From Kappaphycus alvarezii (lineage: Eukaryota > Rhodophyta > Florideophyceae > Gigartinales > Solieriaceae), in assembly GCA_002205965.3 (NCBI GenBank), contig NADL03000744.1, positions 186,001 to 250,000 of the forward strand: 64,000 bases of DNA, written 5' to 3'. Positions 63,040-64,000 of this stretch are shown here, piece by piece. Position 1 is the first letter of the stretch. Each line of letters begins with the position of its first letter. The translations under genes and the position numbers were made by a program. The notes beneath the pieces are model-generated. The model ran no database searches and was not told where the DNA came from. It was given only the letters and a program-made list of their open reading frames with translations.

Positions 63040-64000
63040 ATGTCTCCGAATTACCTACTTTTATTCCTTCTTCATGTTTGTCTTATCGTTGTCAAAAACG
63101 CCCCTATCGCCCAAGGCAGGCCACATTGTGGTCGCGGCGAATTTCTTCAGGCACGAAGCTGTGTTCAGTGCCGTCCCGGTACTTACCAAGATGAGCTTGG
63201 AGCACGGTCTTGCAAGCCGTGCCCACCGGGTTTTGTTCACAACAATACGGGTGCAACTAAGATAGAGGTATGTCAGCCTTGCCCGGTCGGAACATTCCGT
63301 CCAGATGAGGGTGGCACAGAATGTCAACCTTGTCCGAACGGAACAACAGCTCCTGAGGGCGCTGATCGCTGCCTTTCTTGTCCCCCTGGACAATTTCTAT
63401 CCAAGTGTCCTCAAGCCTTCAGTTTTGTGGAGGCCGATGTTAATGGCCAATGCTTAGTATGCAACTTTGGTGACATATGTGAGAGAACCCAAGCAAGTCT
63501 CGAGTGCCGTGCATGCCTACCAGGATTCTTCACCCCTTCAAGTAATTCTCTGAGCTGTATTTCATGTCCTCCCTCTACAACTTCGCTTGCAAATTCAGTG
63601 CGATGTCATACCTGCACGGCAGGAACTGGCGGTAGTGACTGTCAAACTTGCGACTTTTTCCAGTATAATAATGGCACCACAGCTTTCTGTTCAGCATGTC
63701 CCGATGGATTTCGTGGCAACAGAAGGAGAGGGGCTACGAGATGTATACCATGTCCGCCAGGCACTGGTGGTACTTTGGGCCAATGCCGCAGATGTAGATC
63801 AGGGGAAAACACAAATGTTACAGGTGGAACACATTGCCAACCAGATTTCAGTCCATGTCCAAACAACTTTTTCCTTAATAACGGAGGCTTTTGCGAGCGT
63901 TGCAAAGAATCAGAGAGGTTCGATAGAGAAAGGAACATGTGCGTTCGCTGTAGGAGGAACCGACGTAGCGAGGGCGGAGTGTCCGTTGAGTGTCACCGGT
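63040..64000 (+). CDS. Secreted cysteine-rich GCC2/GCC3 (ephrin-receptor-like) repeat protein, 5' part
   Basis: Open from ATG 63040 to the last base (320 codons), so the gene continues beyond the window. Residues 1-25 form a signal peptide (LLLFLLHVCLIVV core, then PIAQG). The remainder is a run of Cys-rich modules of the form CxxCPxGTxxxxxGxxxCxxCPxG, for example CRPGTYQDELGARSCKPCPP (44-63), CPVGTFRPDEGGTECQPCPN (81-100) and CPPGTGGTLGQCRRC. This is the GCC2/GCC3 pattern found in extracellular and receptor proteins, where cysteines pair into disulfides. N-glycosylation sites NNT and NGT are present. A transmembrane segment or other domain may follow outside the window. The ATG is the first after an in-frame TAG at 63010. 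No frame damage, so a genuine host gene; role unknown, probably cell-surface or wall. Confidence 0.82.
   Translation, partial: MSPNYLLLFLLHVCLIVVKNAPIAQGRPHCGRGEFLQARSCVQCRPGTYQDELGARSCKPCPPGFVHNNTGATKIEVCQPCPVGTFRPDEGGTECQPCPNGTTAPEGADRCLSCPPGQFLSKCPQAFSFVEADVNGQCLVCNFGDICERTQASLECRACLPGFFTPSSNSLSCISCPPSTTSLANSVRCHTCTAGTGGSDCQTCDFFQYNNGTTAFCSACPDGFRGNRRRGATRCIPCPPGTGGTLGQCRRCRSGENTNVTGGTHCQPDFSPCPNNFFLNNGGFCERCKESERFDRERNMCVRCRRNRRSEGGVSVECHR

Noticed and set aside
1-64000. CRISPR arrays, bacterial operons, rRNA genes
   Set aside because: No regularly spaced repeats, no Shine-Dalgarno-linked gene runs and no rRNA landmarks were seen; the content is eukaryotic and transposon-rich.

Overview
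The window looks like repeat-rich nuclear DNA from a eukaryote. My best guess is a florideophyte red alga of the Chondrus/Gracilaria type, moderate confidence. The reasons are single-exon protein genes with long transposon-filled gaps, Ty1/copia and Ty3/gypsy LTR elements, a Tc1/mariner element, and no sign of operons, Shine-Dalgarno sites or CRISPR. I found no tRNA or rRNA gene.

Only two loci look like ordinary, intact host genes. One is a secreted beta-propeller (lactonase/carboxymuconate-cyclase-like) protein at 19742-21019 (+). The other is a secreted cysteine-rich GCC2/GCC3-repeat protein that starts at 63040 (+), is open to the last base, and runs off the window. A few unassigned ORFs could be real: 58170-58646 (+), 35336-35779 (+), 10222-10743 (-) and 28755-29240 (-).

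Layout. 0.3-2 kb: an LTR fragment and an antisense copia Gag relic. 1.9-6.1 kb: gypsy element A (LTR, leader, Gag, protease; truncated before RT). 6.5-7.2 kb: a degenerate minus-strand repeat-containing reading frame. 7.9-9.2 kb: a minus-strand LINE fragment split by a copia-type solo LTR. 9.8-10.7 kb: an LTR copy carrying the intact acidic ORF. 11.4-15.8 kb: one plus-strand LINE carrying a restriction-like endonuclease (RLE), split by a gypsy LTR/leader remnant. 16-19 kb: short dispersed repeats. 19.7-21 kb: the lactonase-like gene. 21.8-23.4 kb: an LTR/acidic-ORF relic and a LINE tail. 23.5-34 kb: an AT-rich desert. 35.3-38.7 kb: a small secreted ORF, a gypsy pro-RT relic and an 855-bp LTR. 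38.7-43.7 kb: an RLE fragment and two more gypsy relics on opposite strands. 44.2-45.8 kb: a structurally complete Tc1 element. 48.2-53.7 kb: a complete copia element with target-site duplication. 53.7-62.3 kb: nested LINE fragments, a solo LTR with perfect target-site duplication, and a miniature 87-bp element. 63 kb to the end: the cysteine-rich gene.

The most notable items are four. (1) An LTR family at five places carries a conserved small acidic ORF upstream of a second conserved TATA box. (2) A family of tiny (about 80-125 bp) hairpin-containing insertions has two copies with clear 9-10-bp direct repeats. (3) A Tc1 element has an intact 332-aa DD34E transposase and a symmetric IR/DR terminal organisation. 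(4) A copia element has a primer site complementary to the initiator-tRNA anticodon arm and containing the probable Gag start codon. Alignments were done by eye; percentages are approximate.
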